Below are positions 43,414 through 52,575 of a DNA stretch of 64,000 nucleotides, one piece after another. This stretch comes from Thermobaculum terrenum ATCC BAA-798 (lineage in GTDB: Bacteria > Chloroflexota > Chloroflexia > Thermobaculales > Thermobaculaceae). The position numbers and the translations under genes were made by a program. The stretch spans positions 124,001-188,000 of the forward strand of contig NC_013525.1 of NCBI RefSeq assembly GCF_000025005.1, in the 5' to 3' direction. Positions within the stretch are counted from its first letter, which is position 1. Each line of letters opens with the position of its first letter. The notes beneath the pieces are model-generated. The model was not told the DNA's origin and did not search any database. It saw only the letters and a program-made list of their open reading frames with translations.

Positions 43414-44220
43414 ATGTTCGACCTATCAGGCAAGGTAGCTTTAGTTACAGGTGCAAGCAAGGGCATTGGGCAGGAATTGGCAATCGCACTGGGCAAAGCT
43501 GGTGCTGCCGTGGTAGCTAATTACCATACAGATCGCAGAGGAGCGGAGATCGCTGTTGAGAAGGTACTGGAGGCGGGAGGCAATGCCGTAGCTGTACAGG
43601 GAGATATCTCTTCTGTAGATCAATGCCGAATGCTGGTCAGCAAGACCGTAGAAACTTTCGGGAGGATAGATATAGCCTGTTGCCATGCAGGAATAACGAG
43701 CTGGGGCAAATTCCTCGACTATACCGAGGAAGCGTTTGATGCTGTGGTAAACACCAACCTTAAAGGAACTTACTTCACCGCTCAAGCTGCCGCCCGAGAG
43801 ATGATCAAACAGGGAGGTGGTGGGAGGATAATCATCACGTCCTCCGTTACGGGCAACCAGGCGGTGCACTACCTCTCAGCTTATGCGATGACCAAAGGGG
43901 GACTGCAGATGCTCACCCGTAACCTCGTGTTAGAGCTATCTCCTTACGGGATCACCATAAACGCTGTAGCACCGGGGCCTATAGTCAACGAGCGTAACCT
44001 GCACGACGACCCTGAATACGAAACTAAATGGGCCAAAGTTGTACCTATGGGGAGAGCTGGTTATCCTAAAGATGTAGCCTCTGCTGTACTGTTCTTTGCA
44101 TCAGATGAGGCCGAATGGATTACAGGTACAGTGCTGCTCGTAGATGGAGGATGGACTTGTTACAGTCCAACACCCGACTTCGAATTCGTCGAGCGAGAGG
44201 GAAGAATAGGAACAGGATAA
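43414..44220 (+). CDS. short-chain dehydrogenase/reductase (FabG-like)
   Basis: A 268-residue classical SDR with TGASKGIGQE near residue 13, the catalytic Ser in ITSSVTGNQ, YAMTKGG with the catalytic Tyr and Lys, and NAVAPGPI. The frame is open upstream, but the ATG at 43414 has GGAGGG five bases before it and starts the normal SDR N-terminus MFDLSGKVAL. It probably reduces or oxidises a sugar intermediate made by the two upstream enzymes. Confidence 0.9.
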   Translation: MFDLSGKVALVTGASKGIGQELAIALGKAGAAVVANYHTDRRGAEIAVEKVLEAGGNAVAVQGDISSVDQCRMLVSKTVETFGRIDIACCHAGITSWGKFLDYTEEAFDAVVNTNLKGTYFTAQAAAREMIKQGGGGRIIITSSVTGNQAVHYLSAYAMTKGGLQMLTRNLVLELSPYGITINAVAPGPIVNERNLHDDPEYETKWAKVVPMGRAGYPKDVASAVLFFASDEAEWITGTVLLVDGGWTCYSPTPDFEFVEREGRIGTG

Positions 44221-44247
44221 TAGGAAGCCTTAAGAAAGGATCACTAA

Positions 44248-45600
44248 ATGGTTGCACAAAAAATAACCTTTACTTTGGCGCTGATTCTGGTGCTGCTAGT
44301 AACTGCATGTGGTGGCGAGCAGCAATCGCCAACTTCCACTCAAACTGTAATCTCTCCTTCTCCATCAGTTGCTCCCACTTCCCCAAGCGCTAACAATCCC
44401 TCATCCACCCCAACTCCAATAGCAGCTTCACAGAGTCCCCCAACACCGGTAGCTACGGAGGAAACGACCAAACCTAGCCAAGAACCCGCCAAGGAAACTA
44501 CTCCAAATCCGATCCCTTCAGCCACCCAAGAACGCGAAGTCAATCGCAACGTACGAGTAGGTATTAGACAGATCGCATCAGGATTCGACCAACCTCTATT
44601 CGTCACCTACGCCAACGATAACAGCAACCGTCTCTTCGTGGTTGAGAAGGGCGGGAAAATAAAATTCCTGGATGGTCGGGTTTTCTTGGATATTACTAAT
44701 AGGGTAGGTTCTGGTGGATCCGAGCAGGGGTTGCTGGGCTTAGCTTTCCACCCGAACTATAGGGTGAACAGGAGGTTCTTCGTAAATTACACCGACCTTA
44801 ACGGCAACACGGTAGTTGCAGAGTTCAGAGCCATAGACAATGGTAGAAGAGCAGACCCCAACTCTGAAAAAGTCATACTAAGACAAGAACAACCAGCTGC
44901 CAATCATAACGGGGGCATGTTAGCCTTTGGGCCCGACGGCTATCTATACATAGCACTAGGAGATGGAGGGGGTGCTAACGACACCTATGGCAACGGGCAA
45001 AATCTGAATACCCTCCTTGCAAAGATCCTCAGGATAGATGTAGATCGAGGTAATCCATACTCGATTCCTAAGGATAATCCTTTTGTTGGTCGCGACAATG
45101 CCAGACCTGAAACCTGGGCATGGGGGCTTAGAAATCCCTGGAGGTTTAGCTTCGATCGGCAGACAGGAGATCTCTACATCGCGGACGTGGGGCAAAACCA
45201 GTGGGAGGAAATCAACTATCAGAGAGCTGGATCGAAAGGAGGTCAAAACTACGGTTGGCCAATTATGGAGGGCAGGCACTGTCTATCCTCCAGCCAATGT
45301 AATCAGGAAGGGCTTACACTGCCAGTTGCTGAGTATAGCCACGAACTAGGATGTTCGGTTACAGGCGGGTACGTCTATAGAGGAAAGAGATTTCCTGCTC
45401 TTAGAGGAAAGTACTTCTTTGGTGACTACTGCACAGGCAGAATCTGGAGCTTGCAAAGAGCAGAAAACAGCAACTGGGTTATGAAGGAAGAAACTGATAC
45501 GGACCTAAGTATCAGCTCATTTGGTGAGGACAAAAACGGAGAAATATATATCACCGACCTAGCTGGTGGTGGCATATATATGTTAGTAGCCTCAAGCTAG
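44248..45600 (+). CDS. PQQ-type soluble sugar dehydrogenase lipoprotein (GdhB/Hhip-like propeller)
   Basis: A 450-residue exported lipoprotein: signal peptide, lipobox VTAC with lipidated Cys21, a Pro/Thr/Ser linker to about residue 95, then a six-bladed sugar dehydrogenase propeller. SEQGLLGLAFHPNY, NHNGGMLAFGPDGYLYIALGDGG and WAWGLRNPWRFSFD are typical of YliI/Asd-type soluble aldose dehydrogenases, which use PQQ. Whether PQQ is bound or made here is not known; no pqq genes are in the window. It follows the SDR by 27 bases and may oxidise sugars outside the membrane for the same pathway. Confidence 0.88.
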   Translation: MVAQKITFTLALILVLLVTACGGEQQSPTSTQTVISPSPSVAPTSPSANNPSSTPTPIAASQSPPTPVATEETTKPSQEPAKETTPNPIPSATQEREVNRNVRVGIRQIASGFDQPLFVTYANDNSNRLFVVEKGGKIKFLDGRVFLDITNRVGSGGSEQGLLGLAFHPNYRVNRRFFVNYTDLNGNTVVAEFRAIDNGRRADPNSEKVILRQEQPAANHNGGMLAFGPDGYLYIALGDGGGANDTYGNGQNLNTLLAKILRIDVDRGNPYSIPKDNPFVGRDNARPETWAWGLRNPWRFSFDRQTGDLYIADVGQNQWEEINYQRAGSKGGQNYGWPIMEGRHCLSSSQCNQEGLTLPVAEYSHELGCSVTGGYVYRGKRFPALRGKYFFGDYCTGRIWSLQRAENSNWVMKEETDTDLSISSFGEDKNGEIYITDLAGGGIYMLVASS

Positions 45601-45610
45601 AGGTTTACAA

Positions 45611-45638
45611 GATTGGGGGAGGTGTACCTCCCCCAATC
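45611..45638. terminator. palindromic terminator between convergent genes
   Basis: 13-base arms GATTGGGGGAGGT and ACCTCCCCCAATC around a two-base loop, between the sugar dehydrogenase and the convergent zinc-ribbon gene. Probably bidirectional; no long T-run. Confidence 0.65.
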
Positions 45639-45652
45639 CCAACCAATTCCTC

Positions 45653-45973
45653 TTAGTAACCGTAGCCTGAAGAACGGGACTCTCTCTGTTGCCTGTAGCA
45701 ATCAGAGCAGTACACAGGGCGATTACCCTTGGGCTGGAAAGGAACTCTAGCGACTCGGCCGCAAGAATCGCAGGTTACCTCATACATCTCGCGTGGCCCA
45801 CTGTTGGAGTAGCTGGAGCCGTTCTGAGCAGCCCTTCTAGCTCTCCTACAATCGGGACACCTGCTGGGCTCATTCATTAGCCCTTTACTAGCGTAGAACT
45901 CTTGCTCTCCTTGAGTGAAAACAAAGGTTGCACCACAGTCTTTACATGTTAGAGTTTTATCCGCGTATACCAA
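45653..45973 (-). CDS. small four-CxxC zinc-ribbon protein
   Basis: A 106-residue protein with four CxxC pairs at Cys10/13, Cys39/42, Cys68/71 and Cys89/92, arranged as two zinc ribbons. The N-terminal half (KTLTCKDCGATFVFTQGEQEFYASKG) is the common CxxC probable zinc-binding domain found in many bacteria, often with Pro-rich or Gly/Ser tails. The function is not established; nucleic-acid or RNA-polymerase association is a guess. Monocistronic, convergent with the sugar dehydrogenase. Confidence 0.88.
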   Translation of the reverse strand: MVYADKTLTCKDCGATFVFTQGEQEFYASKGLMNEPSRCPDCRRARRAAQNGSSYSNSGPREMYEVTCDSCGRVARVPFQPKGNRPVYCSDCYRQQRESRSSGYGY

Positions 45974-46125
45974 GGTCTATTTCTCCTCCGAAAATGGAAA
46001 CCAGTTATTTCTTCTTACCACGCCTCAACACGATCTTCCCATAAGTGCCAACCAGCGATGCGGCCTAATTCTCTGCGGGAAACACAGGAGAATTTCGAGG
46101 TTGGAGCTTATGAAGAATTTTCATA

Positions 46126-46154
46126 TTGTTGCGTAGCATTAGTGCTAGTATACA
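46126..46154 (+). promoter_or_regulatory. candidate promoter of the glycolate oxidase operon
   Basis: TTGTTG (46126-46131), a 17-base spacer and TATACA (46149-46154), about 96 bases upstream of the glcD start. The rest of the 277-base gap shows no supported gene. Confidence 0.5.
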
Positions 46155-46250
46155 TCAGTCGAACGGAAATAGCGATAATTTTAGGGAAAATTACAGAAAT
46201 TGCACTACAATTAGCCTAGCTCTTGCCTACCCAAACACGGAGTACAGTCC

Positions 46251-47702
46251 ATGAATAGAGAGCAGCTAATAAAAAAATTGGTCACGATCGTTGGACCTCA
46301 AGGAGTAGTACACGATAGAGAACAGCTTAGGACTTATGAGTGTGATGGCTTAGCTAACTATAGAGCTATACCTACAGCTGTAGTTCTGCCAGAAACTACT
46401 GAGCAGGTACAAGCTATAGTCAAGTTATGTCACCGCCATAAGATTCCATTTGTAGCTAGAGGCTCAGGTACAGGACTTTCAGGTGGAGCCATGCCTGTCG
46501 AAGAGGGGATACTTATCTCCCTCTCCAGAATGAGGAGAATTTTGGAAGTCGACATTCCCAACCAAAGAGTAGTAGTCGAGCCTGGAGTTATAAATCTATG
46601 GGTCACCCAGGCAGTATCACAGTACGGTTACTACTACGCACCCGACCCTTCTAGCCAGTTGATCTGCTCGATAGGGGGAAATGTAGCTGAAAACTCAGGA
46701 GGAGCTCATTGTCTGAAGTATGGCTTCACCACTAATCATGTAACTGGTCTGGAGGTCGTGCTACCAGATGGCGAGATTATACACATCGGAGGAAAAGCTT
46801 TAGACACACCAGGATACGACCTTGTGGGAACTGTTGTAGGATCCGAAGGCACATTAGGGGTAGTCACAAAGATAACGCTTCGCATAGTTCGCAAGCCGGA
46901 GATGGTAAGCACACTTCTAGCCGCTTTTGCCACTATAGAGCAAGCTGGGGCAGCAGTATCGCAGATCATAGCGTCGGGCATAGTGCCTGCAGCAGTCGAA
47001 ATGATGGATCCACTTTCAATTGAGGCCGTAGAGGCGGCGGTACATGCTGGCTATCCCAAGGCTGGAGCAGTGCTGATAGTAGAACTGGATGGACCACTCC
47101 TAGAAGTTGAGGATCAGTTCAATAAAGTAAAGGATATTTGTCTACACAATGGCTCTACAGAGATACGAATTGCACGTAATGAAGAGGAAAGAGTATTGAT
47201 CTGGAAGGGACGCAAATCAGCCTTTGCTGCAGTCGGCAGGATAAGTCCTAACTTCTATGTACAGGATGGCGTTATCCCTAGAACGGCACTGCCAGACGTG
47301 CTGCGAGAGATAGAAGAAATAAGTGCCCAAAGCGGCATAAGAGTAGCCAACGTTTTTCATGCCGGCGATGGCAACCTGCATCCATTAGTGCTATACGACG
47401 CCAGCATACCTGGTCAGGAAGAGAAAGCGGAGCAGGTAGCAGGAGAGATCTTATCAATCTGTCTCAGGTATGGAGGATCCATTACTGGTGAGCATGGGGT
47501 AGGAGTAGATAAGAAGAAGTATATGCCCAAGATGTTCTCAGAAGAAGATATGAATGCTATGCACATGTTGCGATGTGCTTTCGACCCTGAAGGCATATGT
47601 AACCCTGGCAAAGTCTTTCCTACACCACGTCTGTGTGGTGAGAGACCAGGCCCAGGTAAAATACACCCACTGCAGGAAGCAGGTTTGGCAGAGATCTTCT
47701 GA
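46251..47702 (+). CDS. glcD: glycolate oxidase subunit GlcD
   Basis: A 483-residue FAD-linked oxidase (PCMH-type FAD fold plus C-terminal cap). PFVARGSGTGLSGGAMP near residue 69 and NVAENSGGAHCLKYG near 143 bind FAD, and the C-terminal NVFHAGDGNLHPLVLYD and GSITGEHGVGVDKK are diagnostic of GlcD and D-lactate dehydrogenases. With GlcE and GlcF it oxidises glycolate to glyoxylate and passes electrons to the membrane quinone pool. GGAG lies eight bases before the ATG; the stop overlaps the glcE start by one base. Confidence 0.94.
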   Translation: MNREQLIKKLVTIVGPQGVVHDREQLRTYECDGLANYRAIPTAVVLPETTEQVQAIVKLCHRHKIPFVARGSGTGLSGGAMPVEEGILISLSRMRRILEVDIPNQRVVVEPGVINLWVTQAVSQYGYYYAPDPSSQLICSIGGNVAENSGGAHCLKYGFTTNHVTGLEVVLPDGEIIHIGGKALDTPGYDLVGTVVGSEGTLGVVTKITLRIVRKPEMVSTLLAAFATIEQAGAAVSQIIASGIVPAAVEMMDPLSIEAVEAAVHAGYPKAGAVLIVELDGPLLEVEDQFNKVKDICLHNGSTEIRIARNEEERVLIWKGRKSAFAAVGRISPNFYVQDGVIPRTALPDVLREIEEISAQSGIRVANVFHAGDGNLHPLVLYDASIPGQEEKAEQVAGEILSICLRYGGSITGEHGVGVDKKKYMPKMFSEEDMNAMHMLRCAFDPEGICNPGKVFPTPRLCGERPGPGKIHPLQEAGLAEIF

Positions 47703-48967
47703 TGGCAATACTCGATATAACAGACAAACTACCCAATATAGAGATCGAAAACACACCAACCAATATAGATGGGGTGCAACCAGAGTATATAGCTAAACCA
47801 GAATCCCCCACGGATACTGTAGAGATACTCAAGTATGCACATCAGAAAGGAATCGGTGTTATACCCTTCGGCTCTGGGACAAAGTTAGGGTGGGGTAATC
47901 CTCCCCAGAGATGCGACCTGCTGATCAACACCGCAAAACTTGACAAGATCATTGAGTACAGCCCAGACGACCTCATAGTCAAGGTGCAGGCAGGTATAAA
48001 GCTGGAAGAGCTGCAACAAGAGCTGCGAAAACACAATCAGATGCTTGCCCTAGATCCCCCAGAAAAGTCCGCTACTATAGGGGGGATAATAGCTGCAAAC
48101 GCCTCTGGTCCTAGAAGGCTCAGGTATGGTACTACCAGGGATCTACTTATAGGAATAACCGTAGCTCTAACTAATGGCGATCTTGTGCACGGCGGAGGCA
48201 AAGTCGTCAAGAACGTGGCTGGTTATGATCTTTGTAAGTTGTTCACAGGCTCCTTAGGGACGCTAGGAGTAATCGTAGAGGCAGTATTTAGGTTGCATCC
48301 CTTACCTACCAAGTCCTTTATATTGAAAGTGAACCTCAAAGATCTTGATCAAGCGGAACAATGTATACAACAAGTTCTAAACTCATATCTAGTGATATCA
48401 GCTCTTGAAGCTCATTGTAGCAGTACAGGCGAGGTCTCTTTATGGTGTATGGTAGAGGGCTCTTCAGAGAATATAGCACGCTCAGCAGCTGGAGCCCTAC
48501 GGCAAATACTGAGTAACTATGGGGATTGTCAGGTTTTTGATCTCGAAGAAGACCCAGCAGTCTATAATAATCTCAGGCAGTATCCATGGGAAGCAGATGA
48601 TCTCGGCATAAAGTTCTCCTCTACCATCTCCAGACTCAAACCCATAGCAATGCTGGCCAGGTCGACATCTCAACGACATGGTTGCGAGTTTGAGCTTAGG
48701 AGCCATGCAGGATCAGGCATAACTTATCTAGCCGTAAAGGGAGGCAAAAACCTACCTGTAGATGCTCAGGTATCATTGATTCAATCAATAAGGGAAGCTT
48801 TGACATCCGAAGACTCTGCTATGGTCCTGGAGGCAAGCTTACCCCTCAAGCAGAGGATAGATGTATGGGGATATGCTGGAGATGCACTGCCCCTTATGAA
48901 GAGGATCAAGGATCAGTTCGATCCTGCAAAGATACTCAGCCCAGGCAGGTTCGTGGGAGGAATATAA
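47702..48967 (+). CDS. glcE: glycolate oxidase FAD-binding subunit GlcE
   Basis: A 421-residue FAD-binding protein, shorter in its cap than GlcD. VIPFGSGTKLGWGNPP, ATIGGIIAANASGPRRLRYG and GGGKVVKNVAGYDLCKLFTGS are the GlcE signatures, and the C-terminus KDQFDPAKILSPGRFVGG is typical. It partners GlcD. The ATG overlaps the glcD stop (TGATG), so the two are coupled. Confidence 0.93.
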   Translation: MAILDITDKLPNIEIENTPTNIDGVQPEYIAKPESPTDTVEILKYAHQKGIGVIPFGSGTKLGWGNPPQRCDLLINTAKLDKIIEYSPDDLIVKVQAGIKLEELQQELRKHNQMLALDPPEKSATIGGIIAANASGPRRLRYGTTRDLLIGITVALTNGDLVHGGGKVVKNVAGYDLCKLFTGSLGTLGVIVEAVFRLHPLPTKSFILKVNLKDLDQAEQCIQQVLNSYLVISALEAHCSSTGEVSLWCMVEGSSENIARSAAGALRQILSNYGDCQVFDLEEDPAVYNNLRQYPWEADDLGIKFSSTISRLKPIAMLARSTSQRHGCEFELRSHAGSGITYLAVKGGKNLPVDAQVSLIQSIREALTSEDSAMVLEASLPLKQRIDVWGYAGDALPLMKRIKDQFDPAKILSPGRFVGGI

Positions 48968-50311
48968 ATGATTAGAATCACCGATAGATCCAAAGGTAAC
49001 CTTGGAAACACAACCATTAAGCCGGCATTCGACTCCCATGAGCCGCCATCTAGAGAACTGATAGACGACTGCATACACTGTGGTTTCTGCTTACCTACTT
49101 GCCCAACATATTTACTCTGGGGAGAGGAGATGGACTCCCCTCGAGGCAGGATCTATCTTATGAAAGCCGCTCTAAACGGTGATCCACTCACAGATAGCAT
49201 GGTCCTCCACTGGGATCTCTGCTTAGGGTGTATGGCATGCGTTACAGCTTGCCCGAGCGGCGTCAAGTACGACAGGCTTATAGAGGATACGAGGTATCAA
49301 GTAGAAAGGCGTTATCCCCGGGCCCTTGCCGACAGGGCCTTCAGAAAGCTAATATTCGAAATCTTCCCACATCCCAACAGGCTTAGAGCTATTCTGCCAC
49401 TTTTACTCTTTTACAGACACAGTCCATTGTCTAAAGTGTTGGAGTCGCGCCTCCTCAGCAAACTAATTCCATCCAGGTTGAGGAATCTTCTCGAGCTTGC
49501 CCCAGAGGTTGATCCATCGCAATTCTCATATAAATACCCAGAGAAGATACCTGCTAAAGGCAAACGAAGAGCTAAAGTAGGGCTTATCACGGGGTGCGTA
49601 CAGAGGATATTCTTCAGCCATGTAAATAGAGCTACTATCAATGTGTTATCAGCAGAGGGATGCGAGGTCTACATACCTAGGTCTCAGGGATGCTGTGGAG
49701 CCCTTGCACTACATTCAGGAAATAAGGACGCTGCAAGAGATTTTGCTAGATCTCTCATCAATGCCTTCGAAGGCCTGGATCTCGACTATATAGTGATCAA
49801 CGCCGCCGGATGCGGATCGACGCTCAAGGAATATGCCCTACTACTCCAGAAAGATGCTATCTATAGGGATCGAGCCAAAGAATTCGCAGGCAAGATTGTC
49901 GATGTGTCGGAACTCCTAGTCAAATTAGGTCCAGTGGCTAAGCGTCACCCGCTAAGAATCAGGGTAGCCTACCACGACGCCTGTCATCTTAGGCATGCCC
50001 AAGGTATAAGGAAGGAACCCAGAGAGCTGCTCACGAGTATACCTGAGCTCGAACTTGTAGAGCCCCCCGAGGCAGACATATGTTGTGGAAGTGCTGGCAT
50101 ATATAACCTTCTCAATCCCGAGGCTGCTCGAGAATTAGGCGAGCGCAAACTAAAGAATATAAGCTCTACTGGAGCAAAGTATGTAGCAAGTGCTAATCCT
50201 GGATGCACATTACAAATAAGCTCAATCGCACAGCTACATAATCAGTCCTTTCACATAGCACACCCAGTTGAATACCTGGAGGCTTCAATATTGGGCAAAG
50301 GAATACCATAA
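48968..50311 (+). CDS. glcF: glycolate oxidase iron-sulfur subunit GlcF
   Basis: A 447-residue protein with two N-terminal 4Fe-4S ferredoxin motifs, CIHCGFCLPTCP and CLGCMACVTACP, followed by two CCG domains (GCCGALALHSG and ICCGSAGIYNLLNPE). It passes electrons from GlcD/GlcE to the membrane. GGGAGGA precedes its ATG, which directly follows the glcE stop. The full glcDEF set is present in order. Confidence 0.95.
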   Translation: MIRITDRSKGNLGNTTIKPAFDSHEPPSRELIDDCIHCGFCLPTCPTYLLWGEEMDSPRGRIYLMKAALNGDPLTDSMVLHWDLCLGCMACVTACPSGVKYDRLIEDTRYQVERRYPRALADRAFRKLIFEIFPHPNRLRAILPLLLFYRHSPLSKVLESRLLSKLIPSRLRNLLELAPEVDPSQFSYKYPEKIPAKGKRRAKVGLITGCVQRIFFSHVNRATINVLSAEGCEVYIPRSQGCCGALALHSGNKDAARDFARSLINAFEGLDLDYIVINAAGCGSTLKEYALLLQKDAIYRDRAKEFAGKIVDVSELLVKLGPVAKRHPLRIRVAYHDACHLRHAQGIRKEPRELLTSIPELELVEPPEADICCGSAGIYNLLNPEAARELGERKLKNISSTGAKYVASANPGCTLQISSIAQLHNQSFHIAHPVEYLEASILGKGIP

Positions 50312-50339
50312 GCTTGTAGACTTCTTGGAGGTAGAAATC

Positions 50340-51530
50340 ATGACAGTTGGGATTCAGCCAAGGACGATCACAGTACCCAAGCGATTACTTCTTGGGCCAG
50401 GACCTAGTGAGCTTGATCCCGAGGTTGCGAGAGCATTATCTCTTCCCTCTCTAGGGCATCTCGATCCAGCAATGGTGGAGATAATGCAGGATATCAAGCG
50501 GCTCCTGCAATACACATTCGTGACCAGGAATGAGGCTACTCTAGCTGTTTCTGGTACGGGCACATCTGCCATGGAAACAGCTTTAGCTAATGTGATTGAG
50601 CCCGGCGATAAGGTGCTCGTAGGTATAATGGGCTATTTTGGTGATCGCCTGGCTCAAATAACTGCCAAGCTGGGAGGCCAAGTAATCAGAGTTGAAGCAG
50701 AGTGGGGGAAAGCTATTGACCCGGATATGATAATTGCTCGCATAAAAGAGGTAACTCCCCAAGTGGTCTGTCTTGTACATGCGGAGACATCTACCGGGGT
50801 CGTCCAGCCAGAAATAGAACACATCTCCTCTGCGGCCCATGAAGTTGGGGCCGTGTTAGTAGTTGATACTGTGACATCGCTAGGTGGACAGCCCGTGAAG
50901 GTAGACGATTGGGGAATAGATGTATGTTACAGCGCAGGACAGAAGTGCATTGGGGCTCCTTCTGGGCTCTCACCAATTACCTTTGGGGAGCTAGCCTTAG
51001 ATAAGATCAACAAACGCACAACCCCTGTCTCAAGTTTTTATCTGGATTTGAACCTGTTGCGCAATTACTGGGATAGCCAGCAATATCATCACACTATATC
51101 CGCACCGCTCGTCTATGCCCTGCACACAGCTCTCGACAAAATACAGCAAGAGGGACTAGAAAACAGGTGGAAAAGACATGAGATAAACCAGCGAGCATTC
51201 CTGGCTGGAGTAGAAGCCCTAAGCTTGGACCTTCTAGCTGAGAAAGATCATAGACTCAATACGCTGATTACTATAAAGACCACGGAAGACATCGCAGAGA
51301 GAACCATAAGACAGGAACTGCTCAACGACTATTCAATAGAGGTAGGAGGTGGTATAGGACCGTTCCAAGGCAAACTGCTGAGGATTGGTTTAATGGGCTA
51401 CGGATCAAGAAGAGAGTTTATCATCCAGTTGCTTGCAGCCTTAGAATCAATATTGCGCAAGCACGGAAGACCCGTACCAGAAGGGTGTTCAGTAGCAGCA
51501 GCAATGAAAGTCTATGAAACAGCTCTGTAG
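50340..51530 (+). CDS. alanine/serine-glyoxylate aminotransferase family protein
   Basis: A 396-residue class V PLP aminotransferase. LLLGPGPSELDPEV opens the protein, SGTGTSAMETALANVIEPGDKVLV binds the cofactor phosphate, and the PLP lysine lies in SAGQKCIGAPSG. Enzymes of this group move the amino group of serine or alanine to glyoxylate, giving glycine. I set the start at the ATG at 50340 with GGAGGT seven bases upstream; the open frame upstream overlaps glcF. Directly after glcF, it removes the glyoxylate made by glycolate oxidation. Confidence 0.93.
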   Translation: MTVGIQPRTITVPKRLLLGPGPSELDPEVARALSLPSLGHLDPAMVEIMQDIKRLLQYTFVTRNEATLAVSGTGTSAMETALANVIEPGDKVLVGIMGYFGDRLAQITAKLGGQVIRVEAEWGKAIDPDMIIARIKEVTPQVVCLVHAETSTGVVQPEIEHISSAAHEVGAVLVVDTVTSLGGQPVKVDDWGIDVCYSAGQKCIGAPSGLSPITFGELALDKINKRTTPVSSFYLDLNLLRNYWDSQQYHHTISAPLVYALHTALDKIQQEGLENRWKRHEINQRAFLAGVEALSLDLLAEKDHRLNTLITIKTTEDIAERTIRQELLNDYSIEVGGGIGPFQGKLLRIGLMGYGSRREFIIQLLAALESILRKHGRPVPEGCSVAAAMKVYETAL

Positions 51531-51545
51531 GAGGGAAAGAAAGTA

Positions 51546-52451
51546 TTGAGCTCGAACAACCAAGTCTATGGGGGAATAGAAGCAGGTGGTACCAAGTTTG
51601 TATGCGCTGTAGGTACTGGACCGGATGATATTAGGTCATCTATTACTTTTCCGACCACCTATCCAGAAGAAACTCTGGAAAAAGCGGTAAGCTTCTTCAG
51701 GCAGGCTACTAAAGGTTTGACGCTAGTAGCCATAGGAATTGCATCCTTTGGACCAGTAGATCCTAATCCCTTATCTCCGACTTACGGGTACATCACATCT
51801 ACACCTAAGCCAGGATGGGCCAACACCAACTTTGCAGGATATATCAGAGAATCCCTTGGAGTTCCAGTAGGATTTGATACAGATACTAATGTTGCAGCGC
51901 TGGGAGAGCACAGATGGGGAGCAGCAGTGGGACTTGAAACCTTTATCTATCTGACTGTGGGCACGGGGATAGGTGGAGGAGGACTAGTCAACGGCAAGCT
52001 TATTCATGGGATGCTTCATCCCGAGATGGGGCATCTTGCTATTCCCCACGACAAAGAGGAAGACCCTTTTGAAGGCTGGTGCAAGTTCCATAAGGATTGT
52101 CTTGAGGGATTAGCTTCAGGACCAGCTATCGAATCCAGGTGGGGAGTAAGAGGCGAGAACCTCCCTGCGGATCATCCAGCATGGCAGCTGGAGGCTAAGT
52201 ACCTGGCTTTTGGCCTAGTAAACTATATCTACACACTGTCCCCCCAGCGCATCATCATGGGAGGCGGAGTAATGCAACAATCTCATCTGTTCCCTCTTAT
52301 TCGCCAGCGAGTTCAGCATTTGCTTAATGGATATATACAAGCAGATGACGTTCTACAGCGAATTGATCAATATATAGTCCCACCTAAACTAGGAACCAGG
52401 GCAGGCGTGCTCGGAGCGATTGCACTAGCGCAGGATACTGTCGGGGACTAA
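51546..52451 (+). CDS. ROK-family sugar kinase (fructokinase, YdhR/GmuE-like)
   Basis: A 301-residue ROK kinase. [15 protein letters not shown] is the N-terminal ATP-binding strand, [20 protein letters not shown] the sugar site, and [26 protein letters not shown] the zinc-binding segment with His and Cys ligands arranged as in the B. subtilis-type fructokinases. It should phosphorylate fructose, possibly mannose, at C6. TTG start ten bases after GGAGGG. It follows the aminotransferase by 15 bases but is functionally separate. Confidence 0.9.
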   Translation: MSSNNQVYGGIEAGGTKFVCAVGTGPDDIRSSITFPTTYPEETLEKAVSFFRQATKGLTLVAIGIASFGPVDPNPLSPTYGYITSTPKPGWANTNFAGYIRESLGVPVGFDTDTNVAALGEHRWGAAVGLETFIYLTVGTGIGGGGLVNGKLIHGMLHPEMGHLAIPHDKEEDPFEGWCKFHKDCLEGLASGPAIESRWGVRGENLPADHPAWQLEAKYLAFGLVNYIYTLSPQRIIMGGGVMQQSHLFPLIRQRVQHLLNGYIQADDVLQRIDQYIVPPKLGTRAGVLGAIALAQDTVGD

Positions 52452-52459
52452 CAGAGAGG

Positions 52460-52533
52460 TGGGGGCGGTGGGATTCGAACCCACACTGACACCATTTTAA
52501 GTGGTGTGTCTCTGCCAATTGGACTACGCCCCC
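52460..52533 (-). tRNA. class-I-shaped tRNA with UAA anticodon (nominally tRNA-Leu)
   Basis: A 74-base cloverleaf: acceptor GGGGGCG/CGCCCCC, anticodon stem CACCA/TGGTG, seven-base loop CTTAAAA, T-arm GTGGG-TTCGAAT-CCCAC, and discriminator A. Anticodon positions read UAA, decoding UUA (Leu). The variable loop is only five bases (TCAGT), whereas bacterial tRNA-Leu normally has a long variable arm. The D-stem is weak, with about three good pairs. CCA is not encoded (CCT follows). The amino acid identity is therefore uncertain. Confidence 0.75.
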
Positions 52534-52575
52534 TCGCTTACAATTATACTAATTAGGGTTCGATACTCGCCATAT

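Noticed and set aside
50268-50339. Upstream extension of the aminotransferase
   Set aside because: Overlaps glcF; the start at 50340 has an ideal ribosome site.
52501-52575. Upstream extension of shikimate kinase
   Set aside because: It begins inside a tRNA gene on the opposite strand and adds no kinase feature.
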